From NCBI RefSeq assembly GCF_002934545.1, contig NZ_PTJA01000007.1, positions 124,001 to 188,000 on the forward strand: DNA of 64,000 nt, given 5' to 3'. This stretch comes from Lacrimispora xylanisolvens. Lineage in GTDB: Bacteria; Bacillota; Clostridia; Lachnospirales; Lachnospiraceae. Within the stretch, counting starts at the first letter, position 1. The number at the start of each line of letters is the position of its first letter. The translations under genes and the position numbers were made by a program. A model generated the notes under the pieces. It worked only from the letters and a program-made list of their open reading frames with translations, was not told where the DNA came from and ran no database searches. Positions 17,951-26,936 of the stretch are shown piece after piece.

Positions 17951-18466
17951 TTAATACAATTTTTTTATAACAATTCTAATTCTGGTGATAATCATCGACC
18001 CCAGTATGCCAATGACAAGCCCTGCTGCCGTACCTGCTATTAACAGCATCGGAAGATAAAAGAATACACCCGCCTGCTTTACCACAAATGCCGCAACCGT
18101 AATCTGTCCGATATTATGACCGATCCCGCCAAGGATACTGATTCCCGAAGTTCCAAACCATTTCTTTTTTTTACAAAGAATCATAATGACAATACTCAGC
18201 CCCCAGCCAGCCAGGCTGTAGAGCATGGCAAATAAGTTGCCAAACGTAAATCCTGTCAAGACGATTCTAAGAAGAGAAACGACTATGGTTCCTGTGGTTC
18301 CCACCGTATAAAGCCCCACAACGGTCACCAGATTTGCCAGCCCCAGTTTTACTCCCGGAATGCCCAGGGAAATAGGAATGAGACTTTCAACAAAACTGAG
18401 AACAAAGGCAAGGGCAATCAGCATTCCGTAAAGTGCGGCCATGTGTGCCGATTTCTTTTTATTCAT
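17951..18466 (-). CDS. Gx-type (Hpre_diP_synt_I) membrane transporter
   Basis: 171 residues from the ATG at 18466 (AAGGAGA 7 nt upstream). The longer frame to 18577 only reads through a terminator. Five or six hydrophobic helices; family pattern MAALYGMLIALAFVLSFVESLIPISLGIPGVKLGLANLVTVVGLY then FGNLFAMLYSLAGWGLS and GGIGHNIGQI, matching PF07456, old name heptaprenyl diphosphate synthase component I. Members are ECF-S-like and co-occur with FMN-binding and NusG-domain-II proteins, as here (18580 and 20695). Function unproven; role in a flavin- or quinone-linked extracytosolic redox system is an inference. Confidence 0.85.
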   Translation of the reverse strand: MNKKKSAHMAALYGMLIALAFVLSFVESLIPISLGIPGVKLGLANLVTVVGLYTVGTTGTIVVSLLRIVLTGFTFGNLFAMLYSLAGWGLSIVIMILCKKKKWFGTSGISILGGIGHNIGQITVAAFVVKQAGVFFYLPMLLIAGTAAGLVIGILGSMIITRIRIVIKKLY

Positions 18467-18528
18467 TTCAAATCTCCTTTTTTTACCTGCAGATTTTATC
18501 TTATCACACTTGCCCGCCTGTGTAAAAA

Positions 18529-18571
18529 GAAAAATCCCGGAAAAGGGCTTTTCCTGCCGGTTTCCGGGATT
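18529..18571 (-). terminator. Terminator between FMN-binding and Gx genes
   Basis: Minus strand AATCCCGGAAA / TTTTCCGGGATT stem followed by TTTCTTTTT. It would uncouple or attenuate the Gx gene from the repeat protein. Confidence 0.85.
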
Positions 18572-18579
18572 ATACACTT

Positions 18580-20061
18580 CTACTGATTTGACGCCTGGGT
18601 TAAGCAGTCCTTCACTCCGTTCACAAATCCCATTAAATTGATGCTGACAGAGGATACGGAATCGGTATAACCTTTTTCATTCACCAATCCGTCCAGTGAC
18701 TGGTGCTCTAAAACATAACCCACCACTGCTTCTGCCTGTTCATGCCATTTGGGACCTTTCTCGGTCATTACATACTTTCCGTCCATGGAAAGCTGGCTCT
18801 TTTTGGATCCGTCTTCCTTTATGCAGTCCCAGGTAAGAGCTGTAATTGCATTTCCCTTAACGGTCATACTTACCTGATCTTTAAATCCGTTCTCATCAAA
18901 CTTGGGGGATTCGTAAGTATAGGTTCCCTCTTTTAACGCTGATGTCTGGCTCTCACTTTCACCTGCTGCCTGGGTTAAGCAGTCTTTCACTCCGTTTACA
19001 AATCCCATTAAGTTGATGCTGACAGAGGATACGGAATCGGTATAACCTTTATCATTCACAAGGCCTTCTAAAGACTGGTGTTCCAGCACATAGCCGACTA
19101 CTGCTTCTGCCTGCTCATGCCACTTGGGACCTTTCTCTGTCATTACATACTTTCCATCCATGGAAAGCTGGCTCTTTTTGGTTCCGTCTTCCTTTATGCA
19201 GTCCCAGGTAAGAGCTGTAATTGCATTCCCCTTCACAGTCATACTAACCTGATCTTTGAATCCGTTCTCATCAAACTTGGGGGATTCGTAAGTATAGGTT
19301 CCTTCTTTTAACGCTGATGTCTGGCTCTCACCTTCACCGGCGGCCTGGGTTAAGCAGTCTTTTACTCCGTTTACAAATCCCATTAAGTTGATGCTGACAG
19401 AAGATACGGAATCGGTATAGCCTTTTTCATTCACCAATCCGTCCAGCGACTGGTGCTCTAAAACATAACCGACCACCGCTTCTGCCTGCTCATGCCACTT
19501 GGGACCTTTCTCGGTCATTACATACTTTCCATCCATGGAAAGCTGGCTCTTTTTGGTTCCGTCTTCCTTTATGCAGTCCCAGGTAAGAGCTGTAATTGCA
19601 TTCCCCTTCACAGTCATACTAACCTGATCTTTGAATCCGTTCTCATCAAACTTGGGGGATTCGTAAGTATAGGTTCCTTCTTTTAACGCTGATGTCTGAC
19701 TCTCACCTTCACCGGCGGCCTGGGTTAAGCAGTCTTTCACTCCGTTTACAAATCCCATTAAGTTGATGCTGACAGAAGATACGGAATCGGTATAGCCTTT
19801 TTCATTCACCAATCCATCCAGGGACTGGTGCTCTAAAACATAACCTACCACTGCTTCTGCCTGCTCATGCCACTTGGGGCCTTTCTCTGTCATTACATAC
19901 TTTCCATCCATGGAAAGCTGACTCTTTTTGGTTCCATCTTCCTTTATGCAGTCCCAGGTAAGGGCTGTAATTGCATTCCCCTTCACGGTCATACTCACCT
20001 GGTCTTTGAATCCGTTCTCATCAAATTCCGGTGATTCATAAGTATAGGTTCCATCCTTTAA
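18580..20061 (-). repeat. Four tandem 375-bp coding repeats
   Basis: Units 20061-19687, 19686-19312, 19311-18937 and 18936-18580. They differ by only scattered, mostly silent changes, which indicates recent duplication or ongoing gene conversion. Boundaries fall at the GESQTSA linker. Confidence 0.93.
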
Positions 20062-20511
20062 AGAAGCGGAAGTCTCAGAAGCCTCTTTCGTTGTCTCCGG
20101 TACATCTTCCGGCTTTTCTCCTCTTGCCTTGGCAAGAGCCTGATCCACCGCTTCCTTTATGGCATTGCTGCTAAGCGTTGCCCCGGAAACTGCATCCACC
20201 TCTGTGGACTGCTTTCCAAGTATGGAATCCGTCAGCCCCGGCAATACCATATTGAGCAGAGTTTCCTTTTCTCCATTTACAACAATAGAGTCAATGGTCT
20301 TTCCTGATACTGTTACATCTGCGGTGACGATCCCGCCGTAGCCTCTCGCAGTACCTGTATAGGTACCCGGAATATAGATTTCGGGTCTAACACTGTTGTC
20401 AATCGCCTTATAAAGTGGATCTGTTCCAAAAACAGTAGCGCCAGCCAGTAAAATCATGGCTCCTAACCCAATATATCCGTTTCGTTTAGCATTTGCGTTA
20501 CTTTTATTCAT
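18580..20511 (-). CDS. Surface FMN-binding protein with four near-identical repeats
   Basis: 643 residues. Residues 12-30 form a signal anchor (YIGLGAMILLAGATVFG). Residues about 48-128 are a normal FMN_bind domain (PF04205) with the flavinylation motif DAVSGATLSS (Thr112). Residues 151-643 are four tandem 125-residue repeats (the last 118) like the major-membrane-immunogen/PplA type: GTYTYESPKFDENGFKDQVS..., LTWDCIKEDG, KYVMTEKGPKWHEQAEAVVGYV, and TDSVSSVSINLMGFV. In the repeats the S-G-A-T motif is replaced by S-S-V-S, identical in all four. PplA-like proteins carry covalent FMN added by ApbE and take part in extracellular electron transfer; no ApbE gene is in view. Confidence 0.88.
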   Translation of the reverse strand: MNKSNANAKRNGYIGLGAMILLAGATVFGTDPLYKAIDNSVRPEIYIPGTYTGTARGYGGIVTADVTVSGKTIDSIVVNGEKETLLNMVLPGLTDSILGKQSTEVDAVSGATLSSNAIKEAVDQALAKARGEKPEDVPETTKEASETSASLKDGTYTYESPEFDENGFKDQVSMTVKGNAITALTWDCIKEDGTKKSQLSMDGKYVMTEKGPKWHEQAEAVVGYVLEHQSLDGLVNEKGYTDSVSSVSINLMGFVNGVKDCLTQAAGEGESQTSALKEGTYTYESPKFDENGFKDQVSMTVKGNAITALTWDCIKEDGTKKSQLSMDGKYVMTEKGPKWHEQAEAVVGYVLEHQSLDGLVNEKGYTDSVSSVSINLMGFVNGVKDCLTQAAGEGESQTSALKEGTYTYESPKFDENGFKDQVSMTVKGNAITALTWDCIKEDGTKKSQLSMDGKYVMTEKGPKWHEQAEAVVGYVLEHQSLEGLVNDKGYTDSVSSVSINLMGFVNGVKDCLTQAAGESESQTSALKEGTYTYESPKFDENGFKDQVSMTVKGNAITALTWDCIKEDGSKKSQLSMDGKYVMTEKGPKWHEQAEAVVGYVLEHQSLDGLVNEKGYTDSVSSVSINLMGFVNGVKDCLTQASNQ

Positions 20512-20596
20512 ATCTCCTCCTGTTTTATAAAGTTTGACTTTATTTTAACACACTCTTAACGGTTACGGCAACGACTTTATGAAATTTTAATTATAT

Positions 20597-20626
20597 TTGG
20601 AAGGAATGGGAAATTTATGTTATAAT
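20597..20626 (+). promoter_or_regulatory. Promoter of the NusG-domain-II gene
   Basis: TTGGAA, 18-bp spacer, TATAAT (20621-20626). Confidence 0.6.
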
Positions 20627-20694
20627 GAAACAGGGCTTGTTATTAAGCCCTTCTGTTTATGAATGATAGAAAATAAGTAAGAGGATCTGTAAGA

Positions 20695-21045
20695 ATGGAA
20701 ATTAAAAAGCATAAGAAAGAAGTCATATTAATTGTTATTATTATAGCAATATCCTGCATTCTCCTCCTTGTGAACAAGATCATTTTTTCAAAGCCTGCCA
20801 GATATCTTGAGATCACCGTAGATGGCAAAGTTGTGGAAAAGCTGGATCTAAACCATGATGCAGAGATTTTAGTAAACGGATATCAGAGCGGAACCAACCG
20901 CATTGTGATTCAAGGCGGAAAGGTGCACGTCTCCGATGCAACCTGCCCCGACAAAATCTGTATCCATCAGGGCACAATTGAACAGACAGGGGAAAGCATT
21001 GTCTGCCTGCCCAATCGTATGATTGCCCAGATTATGGGGAATTAA
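20695..21045 (+). CDS. NusG domain II-containing membrane-anchored protein
   Basis: 116 residues. N-terminal membrane anchor (EVILIVIIIAISCILLLVN) after a Lys/His-rich start, then one beta-rich PF07009 domain: YLEITVDGKVVEKLDLNHD, GTNRIVIQGGKVHVSDATCPDKICIHQGTI, and SIVCLPNRMI. The two cysteines in ATCPDKICIHQG and one in VCLPN are conserved in this extracytoplasmic family. It is not the transcription factor NusG. GAGGAT precedes the ATG. Divergent to the FMN-repeat gene, and the trio FMN-bind/Gx/NusG-II is a recurring clostridial association. Confidence 0.85.
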   Translation: MEIKKHKKEVILIVIIIAISCILLLVNKIIFSKPARYLEITVDGKVVEKLDLNHDAEILVNGYQSGTNRIVIQGGKVHVSDATCPDKICIHQGTIEQTGESIVCLPNRMIAQIMGN

Positions 21046-21049
21046 ACAA

Positions 21050-21937
21050 CTAATCCGTTCTTTTATCTCCGAAAAAGAATAGTGCCACCGTTCCAGGACC
21101 TGTGTGGGAACCGATTACGCAGCCAATGCTGTTAATAATTACTTTTCCTGACAGCATGGGGAAGCGGCTCTCAATGAGTGCCGCCACCTCTTTTGCATCG
21201 GTCTCACAGGCGGAGTGGGCAATTACACATTTTCCGTTATAACGGGAACCATTTTGGGCATGGAGTTCCATCATTTTTACCATTTCCTGAATGGCTCTTT
21301 TTTTTGTCCTTATTTTCTGTCTTGGAATTAAATGTCCGGTATCATCTATATTCATAAGAGGACAGATATTCAGAACAGTTCCAAGCATGGCAGAAGTGGC
21401 AGATATTCTACCTCCCCGTTTAAAGCTGGTAAGATCTGTGGAGAAAAACCAATGGTGTACAGAAAGCCGGTTATTCATAACCCACTGTGCTGCCGCTTCT
21501 AATGTGGCTCCATTATCCCGCAAATCCGCTGCTGCATCGGTTAAAAGTCCATAACCGGAGGAGGCCCCCAGTGTATCCAGTATGATAATGGTCTTTCCCG
21601 GATATTTCTGGCGCATCTCACTTGCTGCCACACAGGCGGAATTATAAGTACCTGAAATCCCGGAAGACAGGGTCAGATGCAGAATATCCTTTCCTTCTTT
21701 TAAAATCGGTTCAAAGAAATTGCAGTATTCCTCAACATTTACCTGAGAGGTATAAGGTGCTGCCCCTTTGGCAATCCGCTCATAAAATTTTTCAAATGGG
21801 ATGCTCTCCCCTAAATCATCCGGATAAGTTACCCCATCTATTGTGTAATGAAAACAGACATATGGAATCTTGCGGCTTTCAAAAAATCCCTTTTTCATGT
21901 CTGCCGTGGAACAACAGGTTAAAACAAAATTTCCCAT
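21050..21937 (-). CDS. DegV family fatty-acid-binding protein
   Basis: 295 residues from the ATG at 21937, which has AGGAGGTG upstream; the longer frame to 22051 runs antisense through the kinase end region and lacks a site. PF02645: VLTCCSTADM at the N-terminus, the lipid-headgroup loop LTLSSGISGTYNSACVA, FKRGGRISATSAMLG, and a C-terminal GPGTVALFF. DegV/FakB proteins present bound fatty acids to the FakA kinase. No fakA is nearby. It lies just downstream of the kinase gene on the same strand with 31 nt between. Confidence 0.9.
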   Translation of the reverse strand: MGNFVLTCCSTADMKKGFFESRKIPYVCFHYTIDGVTYPDDLGESIPFEKFYERIAKGAAPYTSQVNVEEYCNFFEPILKEGKDILHLTLSSGISGTYNSACVAASEMRQKYPGKTIIILDTLGASSGYGLLTDAAADLRDNGATLEAAAQWVMNNRLSVHHWFFSTDLTSFKRGGRISATSAMLGTVLNICPLMNIDDTGHLIPRQKIRTKKRAIQEMVKMMELHAQNGSRYNGKCVIAHSACETDAKEVAALIESRFPMLSGKVIINSIGCVIGSHTGPGTVALFFFGDKRTD

Positions 21938-21968
21938 ACCCGTACACCTCCTGCCTGAAACGGCTTTT

Positions 21969-23372
21969 TTATAGTGTTTTTCCCTGGACCGGAATTTTAA
22001 CCATAAATTCCGTTCCAACATCAATGGTTGATTCCACCGTAATGGTGCCATGATAAAAGTTTACAATATGCTTTACAATGGAAAGGCCAAGACCGGTTCC
22101 GCCCTGTTTTTTACTTCTCCCCTTATCAACCCGGTAGAACCGTTCAAATATACGCCCTAATGATTCTTTTGGAATCCCCATCCCATTATCTTTTACCCGT
22201 ATAATCACATTGCGGTCTTCCTCACGAACTGTGATCCATACCTCTCCCCCTGGTTTATTATATTTTACCGCATTGCTGACCAGATTGCCAATTAATTCCT
22301 TCATCTGCTGGCCGTTGGCATAGATACAGACCGGCTTACAGTCCATATGAAGAAGAACTTCGTGGGAAGCTGCAAGGGGTTCTAAGGATTCAATGATATC
22401 CTCTACCAATATGGAAAGGCGTACATCGCTTTTTAAAACCTCTGCCTCTTTTGTCTCCAGACGGGATATCATAAGAATATCATTAATCAGGTTATTCATA
22501 TTACCCGCTTCTTTTTTAATGCGCTTTATAAAATCTGCCTTTTGTGCTTCATCCTGTATAATCCCGCTTTCCAAAAGTTCCGCATAGCCCTGTACCGATG
22601 TAATGGGAGTTTTTAACTCATGAGAAGCGTTGCTGAAAAATTCCTGGCGGATCTGCTTTTCCCGTTCAATCTGAGTCAGATAATCTTTTACATTCTTTGA
22701 CATCCTGGTGGTGGTTTCTGCTATGATATTAATTTCCGGATACTGATATCGCTCAAAAGAAAGATCTGTATAATCACCGTTTACCTTTAACATTTCCTGG
22801 GATATTTCTTTCAGAGGCCGGGTGATCGACTCAGCGAAACTATCTGCAGAAAAAGCAGAATACATGATTGCAGCAAGAAAACTAAGCCATACCGCAGGGA
22901 GAAGAAGAATTAAATTTTCTTTCATACCGGTATAGGGAATTGCCATTCGAAGAATGTAATCGGATTTGGAAGAGCGGATTGCAACATAAAGCATACTCTC
23001 CTTTAGGGTCTTTGAATAACGTCTGGCAGTTCCTGACCCATCTGCCAGTGCCTCCTTTACCTCTTCCCGGTCTCCGTGATTATCCAAAGAAGCGACCGGT
23101 ACTTCTCCAGTATCGGCCGCTACGGTTCCATCAAGGCTAATGACGGTGAAACGGCTACGGTTTTCACTTAATGTTGGCTTCAGGTCTCCGATTTCCTTCT
23201 CTAAATCCCCGTTGTAATCAAGAACCTCATCCATAGCCTTTAATGTATATTTCATGTCTTTTCTGGAATTTTTAAGCAAAGCACTGCTGGAGGCAATATA
23301 AAATATAGAACTGCTTAACACCAGTACTACAAGAATAATCTGAATAAATTTTAAAAAGATCGCCTGTTTCAT
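21969..23372 (-). CDS. PhoR-like sensor histidine kinase
   Basis: 467 residues from the ATG at 23372, preceded by AAGGAGG; an ATG at 23417 overlapping the regulator's stop is the alternative. Two membrane helices (FIQIILVVLVLSSSIFYIAS and LILLLPAVWLSFLAAIMYSAF) bracket a roughly 130-residue sensor, then HAMP-like linker, HisKA with His in SNASHELKTPITSVQGY, and HATPase_c with NLVSNAVKYN, DNGMGIP and GTGLGLSIVKH. Gene order after a Na/Pi transporter and a PhoB-type regulator, plus PhoB-box-like repeats upstream of the operon, suggests phosphate sensing. Confidence 0.9.
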   Translation of the reverse strand: MKQAIFLKFIQIILVVLVLSSSIFYIASSSALLKNSRKDMKYTLKAMDEVLDYNGDLEKEIGDLKPTLSENRSRFTVISLDGTVAADTGEVPVASLDNHGDREEVKEALADGSGTARRYSKTLKESMLYVAIRSSKSDYILRMAIPYTGMKENLILLLPAVWLSFLAAIMYSAFSADSFAESITRPLKEISQEMLKVNGDYTDLSFERYQYPEINIIAETTTRMSKNVKDYLTQIEREKQIRQEFFSNASHELKTPITSVQGYAELLESGIIQDEAQKADFIKRIKKEAGNMNNLINDILMISRLETKEAEVLKSDVRLSILVEDIIESLEPLAASHEVLLHMDCKPVCIYANGQQMKELIGNLVSNAVKYNKPGGEVWITVREEDRNVIIRVKDNGMGIPKESLGRIFERFYRVDKGRSKKQGGTGLGLSIVKHIVNFYHGTITVESTIDVGTEFMVKIPVQGKTL

Positions 23373-23413
23373 AGTGCCTCCTTCTGCCATTTTATACCGC
23401 CTGTTTTTTTCCA

Positions 23414-24103
23414 TCATTCTTCCGTTTTAATAAAGCGGTAACCCACCCCTCGAACCGTCTTAATGCAGGAACCGCCGTTCTCCCCCAGCTTCTGCCGCAG
23501 CGTACGGATGTGCATGTCAAGAGTCCGGGTTTCCCCATCATAATCATATCCCCAGATGTGATTAAGCAGTTCGTCTCTGGTCACTACTTTATTGTGATTC
23601 TCCATAAGATATTGCAGCAGTTCAAACTCTTTTAAGGTAAGCTCAACCTTTACTCCGTCACAGTAAACTTCTCTGGTCTTCTTGTTTAAATTCAGGCAAT
23701 ACTGTTCCAGTTCATCCTCAGATCCCTGATTTTTTGTACTCCGGCGTAACAGACTGCGGATGCGCGCCGCAAGTTCCATGACGCCAAAGGGTTTTGTCAT
23801 ATAGTCATCTGCACCGCCATCCAGACCGGCCACTTTGTCAAACTCCCGGTCTTTCGCTGTCAGGACAAGAATGGGAATGTCTTTTAATGAATCATTTTTC
23901 CGGATTTTACGTATCGCCGACAATCCGTCCATACCAGGAAGCATAAGATCAAAGACAGCCAGTGCGGGTTTGTCCGTTTCCATACACTTTAAGGCTTCCT
24001 CTGCCAGTTCATGCGCAGACACCTCATACCCAAAGCCTTCCAGGGCAATTTTTATTAAGTCCCTGATATTGTCATCATCCTCTACCACATAGATTCGTTC
24101 CAT
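23414..24103 (-). CDS. OmpR/PhoB-family response regulator
   Basis: 229 residues. Receiver domain with phosphoacceptor Asp in AVFDLMLPGMDG, acidic pocket VVEDDDNIRD and Lys in YMTKPFG; C-terminal winged helix with LTLKEFELLQYLMENHNKVVTRDELLNHIWGY and RTVRGVGYRF. Cotranscribed with the upstream phosphate transporter and the kinase that follows. Most likely binds the TTTACA direct repeats at 25833-25893. Confidence 0.92.
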   Translation of the reverse strand: MERIYVVEDDDNIRDLIKIALEGFGYEVSAHELAEEALKCMETDKPALAVFDLMLPGMDGLSAIRKIRKNDSLKDIPILVLTAKDREFDKVAGLDGGADDYMTKPFGVMELAARIRSLLRRSTKNQGSEDELEQYCLNLNKKTREVYCDGVKVELTLKEFELLQYLMENHNKVVTRDELLNHIWGYDYDGETRTLDMHIRTLRQKLGENGGSCIKTVRGVGYRFIKTEE

Positions 24104-24142
24104 ACATTCTCCTTTCTGTCTAAAAAAGTTTAAGTATGTTTC

Positions 24143-25798
24143 TTATATTTCTTCCTTTACGTAACCTGCAATGTTATGTGCATGGTCAGAAATTCTCTCC
24201 AGGTTACTTAATGCATCCAAAAATATGACTCCGTTTTCCGGTTTACAAGTCTGGGCAGACAAACGTTCAATATGACGTTCTCTTAATTCTTCTTCCAGGC
24301 TGTCTACATTTTCCTCACTGTGAACGACAGCACGTACTTCTGACATATCGGAAGTTTCTCTTGCTTTCACAGCATGTTCCAAAGAAGAGCGTACAGCGTT
24401 CAGCATTTCTCTCATTTCGCTTTCTGCTTCCTTGGAAAAGATAATCTTACGGTTGGCTTTTTCCGCTGCAAGCTCTGATAAGTTTTCACAGTGATCGCTG
24501 ACACGTTCAAAGTCACTGACTGTATAGAAAAGGTTTTTAACAAGCATATGCTGTTCTTCATTTAAGGATTGATTATTGATTTTTATTAGATAATCTGTCA
24601 GCAGTTTCTCATAATGATCAATCTTTTGTTCCAGCTTCTCCACCTGCTTTATTTCGGATACGTCACTGCTCAAAAGAGCATCTGCTGCCACATCAAAATT
24701 TTCAAGTGCAGCATATCCCATATTCACCACCTGGTGATTTACATTTTCAATGGCAAAGGAAGGAGTTTCCAGAATTCTCTCATCCAAATGACGTTTCATT
24801 TCGCTTTCAGGATCCTGCTCTTCTTCTTTTTCTTTACTCCGCACAAAAATCCCGGAAGCTTTCACAAGAAGCCCTGCAAAAGGAAATAAGATAATGGTAT
24901 TCGTTACGTTAAATACCGTATGGAATATGGATATCTCTACGCTGGTAATAGAAGAGGATGCAAGTACCGGATTCAGCTTAAATAGAATAAACATAATTAT
25001 TCCAAAAATAAAGGCACCCACTACATTAAAGAGAAGATGTATCACAGCAGCACGTTTGGCGGTACGGTTCGCTCCCAGACTGGAAAGCAATGCAGTTACG
25101 CAGGTACCGATATTCTGCCCCAATGTGATAAAAATAGCAGATTGCCAGTTAACAATTCCATTGAGTGCAAGTGTCTGTAAAATACCCACAGAAGCGGAAG
25201 AACTTTGTATAATGCCGGTTACCACAAGTCCCGCCAGTATTCCAAGGATGGGATTTCTGCCAAGTACAGAAAATGCCTGTCCGAATATGGGAGCATCTTT
25301 GTAAGGGGTAATGGATACAGACATAAAAGTAAGACCAATAAACAAAACACCAAAACCAACTAAAATCTGACCGATTTGTTTTTTCTTTTCACTCTTTGCA
25401 AATAAATTAAAAAGAGCGCCAACGCCCACCAGTGCAGGCGCAAAAAATTCCGGCTTTAACATTTCTCCCCATTCACTCATGGAGACGATCCAGCTGGTAA
25501 CAGTTGTACCAATGTTTGCACCCATAATGATGCCCACTGCCTGCTGAAGATTAATGATACCGGCGTTGACAAATCCAACCACCATTACTGTAGTGGCAGA
25601 ACTGCTCTGAATGATAGCGGTAATTCCCGTTCCAAGCAAAACACCCATCAGCCGATTGCTTGTTAATGCTCCAAGCAATTGCTGCATCTTATGTCCTGCA
25701 GATTTCTGTAGTCCATCAGCCATGGCATCCATTCCGTAAAGGAACATCCCCAGCCCCCCGATAAACTGAAACAGCATTTGTACATCCGTAATTGACAT
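24143..25798 (-). CDS. Na/Pi cotransporter family protein with PhoU domain
   Basis: 551 residues from the ATG at 25798 (AGGAGG 6 nt upstream). Two inverted Na_Pi_cotrans repeats, each with the QSSSA hallmark (IQSSSATTVMVVGF and IQSSSASVGILQTL), and eight or so helices in the first 340 residues. After that comes a cytoplasmic helical PhoU-like domain of about 190 residues (HQVVNMGYAALENFDVAADAL ... ISDHAHNIAGYV). Probable low-cost phosphate importer. It heads the phosphate regulator operon; PhoU-like tails often signal to the PhoR-type kinase. Confidence 0.92.
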   Translation of the reverse strand: MSITDVQMLFQFIGGLGMFLYGMDAMADGLQKSAGHKMQQLLGALTSNRLMGVLLGTGITAIIQSSSATTVMVVGFVNAGIINLQQAVGIIMGANIGTTVTSWIVSMSEWGEMLKPEFFAPALVGVGALFNLFAKSEKKKQIGQILVGFGVLFIGLTFMSVSITPYKDAPIFGQAFSVLGRNPILGILAGLVVTGIIQSSSASVGILQTLALNGIVNWQSAIFITLGQNIGTCVTALLSSLGANRTAKRAAVIHLLFNVVGAFIFGIIMFILFKLNPVLASSSITSVEISIFHTVFNVTNTIILFPFAGLLVKASGIFVRSKEKEEEQDPESEMKRHLDERILETPSFAIENVNHQVVNMGYAALENFDVAADALLSSDVSEIKQVEKLEQKIDHYEKLLTDYLIKINNQSLNEEQHMLVKNLFYTVSDFERVSDHCENLSELAAEKANRKIIFSKEAESEMREMLNAVRSSLEHAVKARETSDMSEVRAVVHSEENVDSLEEELRERHIERLSAQTCKPENGVIFLDALSNLERISDHAHNIAGYVKEEI

Positions 25799-25832
25799 AT
25801 CATCCTCCTGTATTTCATGACAAGTCATGTTA

Positions 25833-25893
25833 TGTAAGCATCATATCAAATCTATGTAAAGTATTATGCATGCAATTGTAAAATTTATGTAAA
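25833..25893 (-). promoter_or_regulatory. PhoB-box-like direct repeats
   Basis: On the minus strand TTTACA at 25893, 25882 and 25860 and CTTACA at 25838 (5' ends): spacings of 11, 22 and 22 bp, i.e. one helical lattice. A TATGAT -10 candidate (25845-25840) lies 9 nt after the third box. This matches the TT(A/T)ACA direct-repeat logic of Gram-positive Pho boxes. Confidence 0.65.
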
Positions 25894-25901
25894 ATTTTGT
25901 C

Positions 25902-26900
25902 TTACTGTAAAATTTCTTTATATACACGAAGTACATTGCCATAAAAAACAGCCTCAATTTCAGAATCGGAGAAGCCTTCTTTTTTCATGCATGCTTCTAA
26001 AAGTGGCAGATCTTCCGGAGACTTCATCTCCAGCTCTCCTCCGATGCCATCAAAATCCGATCCCAGGCCAATGCAGCCAATTCCTCCGATCTTCTTTAAA
26101 TGCTTTATATGTGAGACCATATCCTGAATGCGGCTAAGTGACTTCTCCCCTTTCTTCCAGTCATGAAGAAAATCCCCGCAAAAATTAATTCCTGTAACTC
26201 CGCCCCGCTCTGCCAGCATTTTTATCATCTCGTCGGTTAAATTCCTCGGATTGGATGCTATGGTTCTTGCATTGGAGTGACTTGCCACAAAAGGTTTTTT
26301 CGTGTGACGGAACACATCATAAATACCTGCATCGGATAAATGAGATACATCAATAATCATGCCCAGATGTTCCATCTCCTCCACAAAAACAATCCCCGTT
26401 TCGGTAAGCCCGTGTTCGGTTTCCGGTTCAAAAAATGCTTCTTCTTTCTCAATGCGGATTCGGTTTGGATAAGCCAGTTCATTGATGTGATTCCAGGTAA
26501 GCGTCATCATCCGGACTCCCAGGCGGTAAAAATTACGCAAAAATGCCGTTTCCCCCTGACAGACACCGCCCTCCTCAATGGTAAGCATGGCAGACATCCG
26601 GCCTTCCTTCCGGTTTTTCTCAATATCCTCATATGTTGTGACAATTCCAATTAAATCCCCATACAATTCCAGTTCCGTATAAAATAAGTCCAGCAGCTTC
26701 ATGCAGTATTCAAATGGTCTTTCATGCTTTGTCAGTTCTGTAAACAGGGCAAAATTCTGCAGACAGTAATTCCCTTTTTTCATTCTCTCCAAATCGATAT
26801 GGCAGTCATTTTTTAAGATAGAACCTTCTTTTCCCGCCTGCCTTCTGTAATAAAGCTCCGCTATGGTATCACAATGCATATCTGCAACATTCATTCTCAT
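25902..26900 (-). CDS. Membrane-dipeptidase family (M19) peptidase
   Basis: 332 residues, cytoplasmic (no signal peptide). Zinc ligands are visible: His-x-Asp in ADMHCDTIAELYY, the bridging Glu in TIEEGGVCQG, His in IDVSHLSDAG and in VASHSNARTI, and GLGSDFDGIGG. Hydrolyses dipeptides, including some D-amino-acid substrates in family members. Monocistronic; stops about 100 nt before the phosphate operon start on the same strand's downstream side. Confidence 0.93.
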   Translation of the reverse strand: MRMNVADMHCDTIAELYYRRQAGKEGSILKNDCHIDLERMKKGNYCLQNFALFTELTKHERPFEYCMKLLDLFYTELELYGDLIGIVTTYEDIEKNRKEGRMSAMLTIEEGGVCQGETAFLRNFYRLGVRMMTLTWNHINELAYPNRIRIEKEEAFFEPETEHGLTETGIVFVEEMEHLGMIIDVSHLSDAGIYDVFRHTKKPFVASHSNARTIASNPRNLTDEMIKMLAERGGVTGINFCGDFLHDWKKGEKSLSRIQDMVSHIKHLKKIGGIGCIGLGSDFDGIGGELEMKSPEDLPLLEACMKKEGFSDSEIEAVFYGNVLRVYKEILQ

Positions 26901-26936
26901 TATCCTTTCCTATCACAAAGATTCTCTTACGCCCGA

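Noticed and set aside
18741-19690. Repeated plus-strand frames of 64-77 codons
   Set aside because: Antisense shadows of the FMN-binding repeats; they recur only because the repeats do.
18580-20061. Regular repeats that could suggest a CRISPR or satellite array
   Set aside because: Period is 375 bp and the reading frame is open throughout, encoding tandem protein domains.
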